Assembly: GCA_002698425.1 (NCBI GenBank)
Contig: NZXU01000087.1
Location: forward strand, 1-64,000
DNA length: 64,000 nucleotides
Source of the DNA: Ahrensia sp.
GTDB lineage: Bacteria > Pseudomonadota > Alphaproteobacteria > Rhizobiales > Rhizobiaceae
Direction: 5' to 3'
In this document: positions 40,657-48,683 of the stretch, piece by piece
Numbering within the stretch: the stretch's first letter is position 1
Layout of the letters: each line of letters starts with the position of its first letter
Translations under genes and position numbers: made by a program
The notes under the pieces: generated by a model
The model's database searches: none
What the model was told of the DNA's origin: nothing
What the model saw: the letters and a program-made list of their open reading frames with translations, nothing else

Positions 40657-40695
40657 CATCCCGCAAGAGCGGGGGTCATAACAGGAGTGACAGGA

Positions 40696-42096
40696 ATGAC
40701 CTCGACTATCCTTCGCAGACACGCACTCGTCGCGATCGGCGCGGCCATGTTCGCTGCATCGACCGGCATCGCCACCGTTCACGCCGAGATGCTGGACGTC
40801 GAAAAGGACGAGCTGAAATTCGGCTTCATCAAGCTGACAGACATGGCTCCGCTCGCGATCGCCTACGAGATGGGCTATTTCGAGGACGAAGGCCTGTTCG
40901 TCACGCTCGAGCCGCAGGCCAACTGGAAGGTTCTTCTCGACCGCGTCATCACCGGCGAACTCGATGGCGCGCACATGCTGGCGGGCCAGCCGCTGGCCGC
41001 CACGATCGGCTTCGGCACCGAGGCCCATATCGTCACCCCCTTCTCCATGGACCTAAACGGCAACGGCATCACCGTTTCCAACGAGATCTGGGAAATGATG
41101 AAGCCGAATATCCCGGTCGACGCCGACGGCAAGGTGCAGCATCCGATCAGCGCCGCCGCGCTGAAGCCGGTCGTCGAGAAATTCAAGTCCGAGGGTAAGC
41201 CCTTCAACATGGGCATGGTCTTCCCGGTCTCGACCCACAATTACGAGCTTCGCTACTGGCTCGCCTCCGGCGGCATCCATCCGGGCTTCTATTCGCCGAC
41301 CGACGTGTCCGGCCAGATCAAGGCCGACGCGCTCCTTTCCGTGACGCCGCCGCCGCAGATGCCGGCGACGCTCGAGGCCGGCACGATCTACGGATACTGC
41401 GTTGGCGAACCGTGGAACCAGCAGGCGGTCTTCAAGGGTATCGGCGTACCGGTCATCACCGACTACGAGATCTGGAAGAACAATCCGGAAAAGGTGTTCG
41501 GCCTGACCCAGGAATTCACGGAGGAGAACCCGAACACGACGCTGGCCCTGACCAAGGCGCTGATCCGCGCCGCCAAGTGGCTTGACGAGAACGACAACGC
41601 CAACCGCATGGAAGCCGTCGAGATCCTGTCGCGCTCCGAATATGTCGGCGCCGATGCCGAGGTGATCGCTAACTCGATGACCGGCACCTTCGAATACGAG
41701 AAGGGCGACAAGCGCGACGTTCCGGATTTCAACGTCTTCTACCGCTACTACGCGACCTATCCCTACTATTCCGACGCGGTCTGGTATCTCACCCAGATGC
41801 GCCGCTGGGGCCAGATCCCCGAAGCCAAGGACGACAGCTGGTACGACGAGGTCGCCAAGTCTGTCTATCGCCCGGACATCTATCTTCAGGCCGCGAAGAT
41901 GCTTGTCGAGGAAGGTTATGTCGATGAGGCCGACTTCCCGTGGGACACTGACGGCTACCGCGCCCCGACCCCGGCCGAGGATATCATCGACGGCGTCGCC
42001 TATGACGGCCGCACCCCGAACGCCTATCTCGATTCCCTCGATATCGGCCTGAAGGGCGAGCAGATCGTCGAGGGCAGCGAAGTCGTCGGCGGCTGA
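40696..42096 (+). CDS. nrtA: Nitrate/nitrite ABC transporter substrate-binding protein
   Basis: A 466-residue exported binding protein of the NrtA/CmpA family. The signal peptide (about residues 1-32) contains [18 protein letters not shown] and suggests a Tat- or Sec-type leader. The mature part starts near [19 protein letters not shown] and shares ligand-site segments with NasS. The ATG at 40696 has AGGAG eight bases upstream. It is the first gene after the regulated leader and is followed by an intercistronic stem-loop. Confidence 0.94.
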   Translation: MTSTILRRHALVAIGAAMFAASTGIATVHAEMLDVEKDELKFGFIKLTDMAPLAIAYEMGYFEDEGLFVTLEPQANWKVLLDRVITGELDGAHMLAGQPLAATIGFGTEAHIVTPFSMDLNGNGITVSNEIWEMMKPNIPVDADGKVQHPISAAALKPVVEKFKSEGKPFNMGMVFPVSTHNYELRYWLASGGIHPGFYSPTDVSGQIKADALLSVTPPPQMPATLEAGTIYGYCVGEPWNQQAVFKGIGVPVITDYEIWKNNPEKVFGLTQEFTEENPNTTLALTKALIRAAKWLDENDNANRMEAVEILSRSEYVGADAEVIANSMTGTFEYEKGDKRDVPDFNVFYRYYATYPYYSDAVWYLTQMRRWGQIPEAKDDSWYDEVAKSVYRPDIYLQAAKMLVEEGYVDEADFPWDTDGYRAPTPAEDIIDGVAYDGRTPNAYLDSLDIGLKGEQIVEGSEVVGG

Positions 42097-42110
42097 CGCC
42101 CAGAACGAGA

Positions 42111-42133
42111 GGCCGGCGCGATACGCGCCGGCC
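42111..42133 (+). repeat. Intercistronic stem-loop between nrtA and nrtB
   Basis: A perfect 10-bp GC inverted repeat (42111-42120 with 42124-42133) closes the 3-nt loop ATA, 14 bp after the nrtA stop. No T-tract follows. It is placed like the stem-loops behind the other two binding-protein genes. Confidence 0.7.
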
Positions 42134-42168
42134 ACCCCTCCCATTCAAGCTGACTAAGGACCATCGCC

Positions 42169-43245
42169 ATGGCCAACGCCACGGATGTCATCGAAACAGG
42201 CGGCACGCCGCGCCGCGAGCGGGTGTTTTCCGCCATCAACAAGGCCAGCGGCTGGCTCGACGCGCTGGGTTTCTCTTGGCTCGTTCCGCTCCTGAAGATC
42301 GCCGCGGGCGACAATCCGCGCGAGCAACTGGGCGAACTGAAGCGCGTGCTGGTGATCCCGCTGATAGGCATCGCGGCCTTCCTGCTCGCCTGGGGATTTC
42401 TTGCTCCGCAGGTCCAGACCTCGCTTGGCGCCGTTCCCGGCCCGGCCCAAGTCTGGGAACAGACGGTCAATCTGTGGGAAGACCACCTCCGCGAACGCGA
42501 GAAGGCAGACGCATTCTACGAGCGCCAGGAAGAGCGTAACGCCAAGCTCGAAGCCGCCGGCAAGGCCGACAAGGTCAAATGGCGCAGCTATACGGGCAAG
42601 CCGACCTATATCGATCAGATCGGCACTTCGCTGATTACCGTCGGGCTCGGTTTCTTGTTCGCGACCGCTGTCGCGGTCCCGCTGGGCATTGCCTCGGGCC
42701 TGTCGCAAACGGTCAACGGCGCGATCAACCCGCTGATCCAGATCTTCAAGCCGGTTTCACCGCTGGCATGGCTTCCCATCGTCACCATGGTCGTGTCCGC
42801 GACCTATGTCGATGCCTGGGAAGCCCTGCCCAAGTCGATGCTGATCTCGGCCATCGTGGTGACGCTGTGCTCGCTCTGGCCGACCCTCATCAATACGGCG
42901 CTGGGCGTCGCCTCGGTCGACAAGGACCTGATGAATGTCAGCCGCGTGCTGCAACTGCCGACGCGCAAGACTGTCACCCAGATCGTGCTGCCTTCCTCGC
43001 TGCCGCTGATCTTCACCGGCCTGCGTCTCTCCCTCGGTGTGGGCTGGATGGTTCTGATCGCCGCCGAGATGCTGGCGCAGAACCCGGGTCTCGGGAAGTT
43101 CGTCTGGGACGAGTTCCAGAACGGCTCCTCGCAGTCGCTCGCCAAGATCATGGTCGCTGTTCTGACCATCGGCATCATCGGCTTCATGCTCGACCGGCTG
43201 ATGTTCGCCCTGCAGCGCGCCTTCACCTTCTCGACCAACCGGTAG
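42169..43245 (+). CDS. nrtB: Nitrate/nitrite ABC transporter permease
   Basis: A 358-residue inner-membrane permease of the NrtB/SsuC type with about six to seven membrane segments and a long N-terminal cytoplasmic/periplasmic extension rich in charged residues (about 100-145). The EAA-like loop region is near VSRVLQLPTRKTVTQIVLPS, and VGWMVLIAAEMLAQNPGLGKFVWDE is the conserved C-terminal signature of nitrate/taurine permeases. AAGGA precedes the ATG. It forms the membrane part for nrtA and the fused ATPase. Confidence 0.94.
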   Translation: MANATDVIETGGTPRRERVFSAINKASGWLDALGFSWLVPLLKIAAGDNPREQLGELKRVLVIPLIGIAAFLLAWGFLAPQVQTSLGAVPGPAQVWEQTVNLWEDHLREREKADAFYERQEERNAKLEAAGKADKVKWRSYTGKPTYIDQIGTSLITVGLGFLFATAVAVPLGIASGLSQTVNGAINPLIQIFKPVSPLAWLPIVTMVVSATYVDAWEALPKSMLISAIVVTLCSLWPTLINTALGVASVDKDLMNVSRVLQLPTRKTVTQIVLPSSLPLIFTGLRLSLGVGWMVLIAAEMLAQNPGLGKFVWDEFQNGSSQSLAKIMVAVLTIGIIGFMLDRLMFALQRAFTFSTNR

Positions 43246-43254
43246 GAGCGGATC

Positions 43255-44979
43255 ATGACTCTCCCCGTTATCGAAATCACCGGATTGTCCAAGGGCTATG
43301 GCGAGGGCAAGGACCGCACCAATGTCCTGAAGGATGTGAACCTCAAGGTCGGCGATGGCGAGTTCATCGCGATCGTCGGGTTCTCCGGATCGGGCAAGAC
43401 GACGCTGATCTCGGCGATCGCCGGACTGATCGAGCCGGATGCTGGTGGCGTCGTCTATTGCGGCAAGGAAATTACCGGTCCGGGCCCGGAGCGCGGCGTC
43501 GTGTTCCAGTCCTACTCGCTGATGCCGTGGATGTCGGTGCAGGGCAATGTGGCGCTCGCCGTCGACAGCGTCTTCGCCTCGAAGCCGAAGGCGGAGCGCA
43601 AGGCGATCGCCGACAAATATATCGAGATGGTCGGGCTGGGACACGCCCGCGACCGCAAGCCGGCGGAACTGTCCGGCGGCATGCGCCAGCGCGTCGCCGT
43701 GGCCCGGGCGCTCGCCATGCAGCCGGAAGTGCTGCTGCTCGACGAGCCCCTTTCCGCACTTGACGCCCTGACCCGCGCGAAGTTGCAGGACGAGTTCGCC
43801 GCGATCTGCGAGAGGGAAAAGAAAACCATCATCCTCATCACCAACGATGTGGACGAGGCGATCCTCCTCGCCGACAGGATCATCCCGCTGACGCCGGCCC
43901 CTGAGGCGACACTCGGCCGCGAATTCGTCGTCGACCTGCCGCGCCCGCGCGACCGCGCCGACATGAACCATGACGAGGCCTTCATCGGCCTGCGCGGCGC
44001 CGTCACGCAGTATCTGATGGAGATCGGCGCCGAACGCGGCGCAGATGTCGAAAACGAGATCGTCCTGCCGAATATCGTGCCGATCACCCAGAAGGCCGAT
44101 CTGCCGGACGCCTATGTGCGCGCATCGCAGTCGGTGACGGAAGACCGGTTCCTCGAATTCAGCCAGTTGAAGAAGATCTACCCGACCCCGAAGGGTCCGC
44201 TGACCGTCGTCGACGGGTTCGACCTGAAGATGGAAAAGGGCGAGTTCATCACGCTGATCGGCCATTCGGGATGCGGCAAGTCGACGGTTCTGTCGATGGC
44301 GGCCGGGCTCAACTCGATCTCCGAAGGCGCGATCATCCTCGACGGCCGGCATGTCACCCAGGCCGGCCCGGACCGCGCAGTGGTTTTCCAGTCGCCGTCG
44401 CTGATGCCCTGGATGACGGCGTTCCAAAACGTCGCGCTCGGCGTCGACCGGGTCTATCCGGACGCCTCGGCCAAGGAACGCCAGGACGTCGTCGAATATT
44501 ATCTGTCGCGCGTCGGCCTCGCCGACTCGATGGAGAAGCCCGCGTCGGAGCTTTCCAACGGCATGCGCCAGCGCGTCGGTATCGCCCGCGCCTTCGCCCT
44601 GTCGCCGAAACTGCTGCTCCTCGACGAGCCCTTCGGCATGCTCGACAGCCTGACCCGCTGGGAGTTGCAGGATGTGCTGATGGACATCTGGACGCGCACC
44701 CAGGTCACCGCTGTCTGCGTCACCCATGATGTCGACGAAGCTATCCTGCTCGCCGACCGCGTGATCATGATGTCGAACGGGCCGAATGCCCGGATCGGCA
44801 AGATCCTCGAGGTCGACCTGCCGCGGCCGCGCAGCCGCAAGGCGCTCCTCGAGCACCCCGACTACTACCTCTACCGCGAGCAGCTCCTGAACTTCCTCGA
44901 GGAATACGAGCAGGGCATCGCCGGCAAGGAACAAGCCACTTCAAAAGACGAAACGAAACAAGCGAAGGAAGCCGCGTGA
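43255..44979 (+). CDS. Fused double ATP-binding protein of the nitrate ABC transporter
   Basis: A 574-residue protein with two complete nucleotide-binding domains, corresponding to a NrtC/NrtD pair in one chain. Domain 1 (about 1-250) has Walker A at 42-50, LSGGMRQR at 139-146 and [11 protein letters not shown], but Asn197 replaces the switch-loop His (ITNDVDEA). Domain 2 (about 300-520) has Walker A at 336-344, LSNGMRQR at 433-440 and a normal His491 (VTHDVDEA). A linker of about 80 residues joins them. GGAG precedes the ATG. Its TGA overlaps the next start. Confidence 0.93.
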   Translation: MTLPVIEITGLSKGYGEGKDRTNVLKDVNLKVGDGEFIAIVGFSGSGKTTLISAIAGLIEPDAGGVVYCGKEITGPGPERGVVFQSYSLMPWMSVQGNVALAVDSVFASKPKAERKAIADKYIEMVGLGHARDRKPAELSGGMRQRVAVARALAMQPEVLLLDEPLSALDALTRAKLQDEFAAICEREKKTIILITNDVDEAILLADRIIPLTPAPEATLGREFVVDLPRPRDRADMNHDEAFIGLRGAVTQYLMEIGAERGADVENEIVLPNIVPITQKADLPDAYVRASQSVTEDRFLEFSQLKKIYPTPKGPLTVVDGFDLKMEKGEFITLIGHSGCGKSTVLSMAAGLNSISEGAIILDGRHVTQAGPDRAVVFQSPSLMPWMTAFQNVALGVDRVYPDASAKERQDVVEYYLSRVGLADSMEKPASELSNGMRQRVGIARAFALSPKLLLLDEPFGMLDSLTRWELQDVLMDIWTRTQVTAVCVTHDVDEAILLADRVIMMSNGPNARIGKILEVDLPRPRSRKALLEHPDYYLYREQLLNFLEEYEQGIAGKEQATSKDETKQAKEAA

Positions 44980-45905
44980 TGGATATGTCATTGGCGGAAC
45001 GAACCCGCACATTCATTGAAATCTCGGAAATCTGGGTGCCGGAGGGCGATCGTCTCGTCCAGGCCGGCGGCAATTATGGCGGCTACGGCGAGTTTGCCGC
45101 CGCCTCCGGCCACGAGAGCTTCGCCAAGGGCGAAGGTCTGCCCGGCAAGGCCTGGGCGGAAGCCCGGCCGGTCGTGCTCAAGGAATTCGACGGCTCATAC
45201 TTCAAGCGCACGGAAGCAGCGAAGGAAGCCGGTTTGACGAGCGCCGTCGCCGTTCCCGTCTTTGCCAACGAGACGCTGAAGGCGGTCCTCGTCCTGCTCT
45301 GCTCCGATGACGACGTACGCACGGGCGCGATCGAGGTCTGGTCGGAAAAGGACGGCCTGCTGATGCTGGAGGATGGCTACTACGGCGCCGCCCGTCATTT
45401 CGAATGGGTTTCCCAGCATACGCATTTCCCGCGCGGTCAGGGTTTGCCCGGCGGCGTCTGGGCGGCGAACACCCCGATGCTGATGCGCGATCTCGGCTCA
45501 GGCTACAAGTTCATCCGCGCCGACAGCGCCGGACGCGCCGGGCTGACGACAGGCCTTGGCCTGCCGATCCCCGTGCCCGGCGGCCAGACCTATGTCCTGA
45601 CGCTGCTGTCGGCCCGCGGCACGCCGATCGCCCGGCGTTTCGAGCTGTGGGACGTGCGCAACGGGGCAGGCGGCAAGGAAGCCGTTCTCGCCGACGGGAT
45701 CTGCGCGAAGGAAGGCCCGCTCTGGGACGAGGACAACCCCAGGCGCACATCCGCCTGGCAGGGGCCGGTCGGCAAGGTCCTGGGAACCGGACTGCCGGTC
45801 GTCGAACAGGGCACACCCGCTATCGCGCCCGGCTACGACACCATGGTCGCCCTGCCGATCTATCAGGGCGACGCCGTCGCCCACATCGTCGCCTGGTATT
45901 GCTGA
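44979..45905 (+). CDS. Triple GAF-like repeat protein of the nas operon
   Basis: A 308-residue soluble protein with three tandem repeats of about 90-100 residues (roughly 17-109, 119-211 and 222-308). Each begins with an E-[IVL]-W segment, then a short glycine-containing loop and a motif aligned on GEGLPGKAW (51-59), GQGLPGGVW (153-161) and QGPVGKVLG (261-269). The first two resemble shortened GAF sensor domains; the third is more degenerate. The ATG at 44979 (AAGGAA eight bases upstream) overlaps the ATPase stop; a GTG three bases earlier is possible. No effector domain is present, and its role is unknown. Confidence 0.82.
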   Translation: MDMSLAERTRTFIEISEIWVPEGDRLVQAGGNYGGYGEFAAASGHESFAKGEGLPGKAWAEARPVVLKEFDGSYFKRTEAAKEAGLTSAVAVPVFANETLKAVLVLLCSDDDVRTGAIEVWSEKDGLLMLEDGYYGAARHFEWVSQHTHFPRGQGLPGGVWAANTPMLMRDLGSGYKFIRADSAGRAGLTTGLGLPIPVPGGQTYVLTLLSARGTPIARRFELWDVRNGAGGKEAVLADGICAKEGPLWDEDNPRRTSAWQGPVGKVLGTGLPVVEQGTPAIAPGYDTMVALPIYQGDAVAHIVAWYC

Positions 45906-45915
45906 GGAAGAGACA

Positions 45916-48357
45916 ATGCAGAAACTGGTTGTTATCGGTGCAGGCATGGCCTCGGGGCGGGTGCTGGAGCACCTGTTCGAGCGCGATCCCGACGGCTTCG
46001 AGGTGACGCTGTTCAACGCGGAAGCTCGCGGCAATTACAATCGCATCATGCTGTCGCCCGTTCTGTCGGGCGAAAAGAGCTACGAGGAAATCGTCACCCA
46101 TGACGATGCCTGGTATGCGCAGCACGGGGTGACTTGTCGCTTCGGCGAGAAGGTCGCCGCAATAGACTGCGCCCGCAAGGTCGTTGTCGGCGAAAACGGC
46201 GAAGTTGCCTATGACAAGCTGATCATCGCGACCGGCTCGGCACCTTTCATCATCCCGGTGGAAGGCCATGACCTGCCGGGTGTCATCACCTATCGCGATC
46301 TCGACGACACCAACGCCATGATCGAGACGGCAGGCAAGCCCGGCGCCAGCGCCGTGGTCATCGGTGGCGGCCTGCTCGGTCTCGAAGCCGCCGCGGGCCT
46401 GCGCCTTCGTGGCATGAACGTGACCGTCATCCATCTGGCCGGGCACCTGATGGAGCGGCAGCTCGACGAGGCCGCCGGCTATCTGCTGCGAAAGGACTTC
46501 GAACGGCGCGGCATCGACGTGATGACTGCGGCGTCGACCAAGGCTATATTCGGAAACGGCCGGGTCGAGGGTATCGAGCTGCAGGACGGCACCAGGATCA
46601 ATGCCGACCTCGTGGTGATGGCGGTCGGTATCCGTCCGGCCGCGCAACTGGCGAAAGACGCCGGGCTGGACGTCGGCCGCGCCATCGTCGTCGACGCCGG
46701 CATGGCGACGTCGGTCGACGATGTCTATGCGGTCGGCGAATGCGTGGAGTTCGAAGGCGCGCTGTTCGGACTGGTTGCACCGCTTTACGACCAGGCTGCG
46801 GTGCTGGCGGAAAACCTTCTCGGCGGCAACGCCTCCTTCGTTCCCAGGGAACTGGCGACCAAGCTCAAGGTTACCGGCGTCGACCTCTATTCCGCGGGCG
46901 ATTTCAACCAGGGAGACGACCGGGAGGAAATCGTGCTGCGCGACGCCACCGCCGGCGTCTATCGTCGCCTCGTGCTGGAGGACAACCGCATTGTCGGCGC
47001 CGTCCTTTATGGGGAAACGGCCGACGGTCCGTGGTTCTTCGACATGATCAAATCGGGCGCCGACGTCTCCGAGATGCGCGAGACGCTGATTTTTGGCCAG
47101 GCCTACCAGGGGGGCGAACCGCTGGACCCTATGGCGGCCGTTGCAGCCTTGCCGGATGATGCGGAAATCTGCGGCTGCAACGGCGTTTGCAAGGGAAAGA
47201 TCGTCGATACGATCACCGAAAAGGGTTTGACCTCTCTCGACGATGTTCGCGCCCACACCAAGGCGTCGAATTCCTGTGGCACCTGCACCGGACTGGTCGA
47301 GCAGCTCATGGTGATGACGCTCGGCGGCAGCTACAACCCCGCCGCCGTCCAGCCGATGTGCAAATGTACCGATCTCGGTCATGACGACGTCCGCCGTCTG
47401 ATCGTCGCGAAGGAACTCAAGACGATCGACGCAGTCATGCAGGAGCTCGAGTGGAAGACATCCTGCGGCTGCGCAAAATGCCGACCGGCGCTCAACTACT
47501 ATCTCGTCTGCGACTGGCCGGACGAATATGCAGACGATTATCAGTCCCGGTTCATCAATGAGCGCGTTCACGCCAACGTACAGAAGGACGGCACATATTC
47601 GGTCGTGCCGCGCATGTGGGGCGGCGTCACCTCGTCGACCGAACTGCGCGCCATCGCCGACGTGGTCGACAAGTTCAATATCCCCACGGTGAAATGCACC
47701 GGCGGCCAGCGCATCGACATGCTCGGCATCAAGAAGGAAGACCTGCCGGCGGTCTGGGCGGATCTGGGAAAGGCCGGCTTCGTTTCCGGTCACGCCTATG
47801 CCAAGGGCCTTCGCACCGTGAAGACATGCGTCGGGACGGACTGGTGCCGTTTCGGCACGCAGGACTCCACCGGTCTCGGCGTCCGGCTCGAGAAATTCAT
47901 GTGGGGGTCCTGGACGCCGGCCAAGGTCAAGCTCGCCGTCTCGGGCTGTCCGCGGAATTGCGCCGAGGCGACCTGCAAGGATGTCGGCGTCATCTGCGTG
48001 GACTCGGGCTTCGAGATCCATTTCGCCGGTGCGGCCGGATTGGAAATCAAGGGAACCGAGGTGCTTTGCCTGGTCCACACGGAGGACGAGGCGCTCGAAT
48101 ATATCGTCGCGCTGACGCAGATGTATCGGGAACAGGCGCGCTACCTGGAACGCATCTACAAGTGGGCGAAGCGCATCGGTTACGACGAGGTGCGCCGTCA
48201 CATCGTCGACGATCCCGAACGCCGCAAGGCCTATTTCGACCGTTTCGTCTTCTCCCAGAAATTCGCGCAGGTCGATCCGTGGTCGGAACGCGTGTCCGGC
48301 AAGGACAAGCATGAGTTCCAGCCCATGGCGACCATCTCGCTGGAGGCGGCAGAATGA
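45916..48357 (+). CDS. nirB: Assimilatory nitrite reductase [NAD(P)H] large subunit
   Basis: An 813-residue enzyme that reduces nitrite to ammonium with six electrons in the cytoplasm. It has an N-terminal FAD/NAD(P)H domain (VVIGAGMASGRVLEHL), a BFD-type [2Fe-2S] region from about residue 419 (CGCNGVCKG, SCGTC) and a C-terminal siroheme/[4Fe-4S] domain. The cluster-siroheme ligands are Cys638, Cys644, Cys678 and Cys682 in the classic C-x5-C and C-x3-C arrangement. GAGGAAGAG precedes the ATG. Its TGA overlaps the nirD start. Confidence 0.96.
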   Translation: MQKLVVIGAGMASGRVLEHLFERDPDGFEVTLFNAEARGNYNRIMLSPVLSGEKSYEEIVTHDDAWYAQHGVTCRFGEKVAAIDCARKVVVGENGEVAYDKLIIATGSAPFIIPVEGHDLPGVITYRDLDDTNAMIETAGKPGASAVVIGGGLLGLEAAAGLRLRGMNVTVIHLAGHLMERQLDEAAGYLLRKDFERRGIDVMTAASTKAIFGNGRVEGIELQDGTRINADLVVMAVGIRPAAQLAKDAGLDVGRAIVVDAGMATSVDDVYAVGECVEFEGALFGLVAPLYDQAAVLAENLLGGNASFVPRELATKLKVTGVDLYSAGDFNQGDDREEIVLRDATAGVYRRLVLEDNRIVGAVLYGETADGPWFFDMIKSGADVSEMRETLIFGQAYQGGEPLDPMAAVAALPDDAEICGCNGVCKGKIVDTITEKGLTSLDDVRAHTKASNSCGTCTGLVEQLMVMTLGGSYNPAAVQPMCKCTDLGHDDVRRLIVAKELKTIDAVMQELEWKTSCGCAKCRPALNYYLVCDWPDEYADDYQSRFINERVHANVQKDGTYSVVPRMWGGVTSSTELRAIADVVDKFNIPTVKCTGGQRIDMLGIKKEDLPAVWADLGKAGFVSGHAYAKGLRTVKTCVGTDWCRFGTQDSTGLGVRLEKFMWGSWTPAKVKLAVSGCPRNCAEATCKDVGVICVDSGFEIHFAGAAGLEIKGTEVLCLVHTEDEALEYIVALTQMYREQARYLERIYKWAKRIGYDEVRRHIVDDPERRKAYFDRFVFSQKFAQVDPWSERVSGKDKHEFQPMATISLEAAE

Positions 48358-48683
48358 ATGTTCAGGTCCAGAACTGGGTGGAAATCGGCAAGCTCGGGGA
48401 TATCCCCCGTCGCGGCGCCCGCTGCGTCACCAAAGGCGAGATGACCATCGCGATCTTTCGCACGGCGGATGACCAGGTCTTTGCGCTGGAGGACAAATGC
48501 CCGCACAAGAACGGTCCGCTCAGCCAGGGCATGGTCCACGATGGTTGCGTTACCTGCCCGCTGCACAACTGGGTGATCTCGCTCGAAACCGGTGAAGCGC
48601 AGGGCGCTGACGAAGGTTCGACGGCATCCTTCCCGGTCAAGCTCGAGGGTGACACCGTGCTTCTGTCGATCGGTCTTGGCTGA
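48354..48683 (+). CDS. nirD: Nitrite reductase small subunit (Rieske-type)
   Basis: A 109-residue partner of NirB with a Rieske fold. Unlike NirD proteins that have lost the cluster, this one keeps both ligand pairs, Cys49-Pro-His51 and Cys68-Pro-Leu-His71, so a [2Fe-2S] centre is expected. It overlaps nirB by ATGA and nasA by one base (TGATG), which implies coupled translation of the reductase subunits. Confidence 0.94.
   Translation: MNVQVQNWVEIGKLGDIPRRGARCVTKGEMTIAIFRTADDQVFALEDKCPHKNGPLSQGMVHDGCVTCPLHNWVISLETGEAQGADEGSTASFPVKLEGDTVLLSIGLG

Larger units (their letters stand above)
40339..40695 (+). promoter_or_regulatory. nasS-nrtA intergenic region and nas operon leader
   Basis: This 357-bp non-coding stretch holds the promoter and leader of the nrtA-cysG operon. 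It contains an 11-bp word shared with the nasT upstream region, the ANTAR two-hairpin target, an overlapping intrinsic terminator and the nrtA ribosome binding site AGGAG at 40683. A reading frame is open through much of it, but it lacks a plausible start and cuts across these RNA elements, so no gene is called here. Confidence 0.85.

Noticed and set aside
40480..40695. In-frame upstream extension of nrtA by 72 codons
   Set aside because: It would cross the ANTAR hairpins and terminator, lacks a ribosome binding site, and the signal peptide starts at the ATG at 40696.
42757..48312. Long minus-strand open frames opposite nrtB, the fused ATPase and nirB
   Set aside because: Mirror frames of conserved enzymes, with no start signals and no protein motifs.
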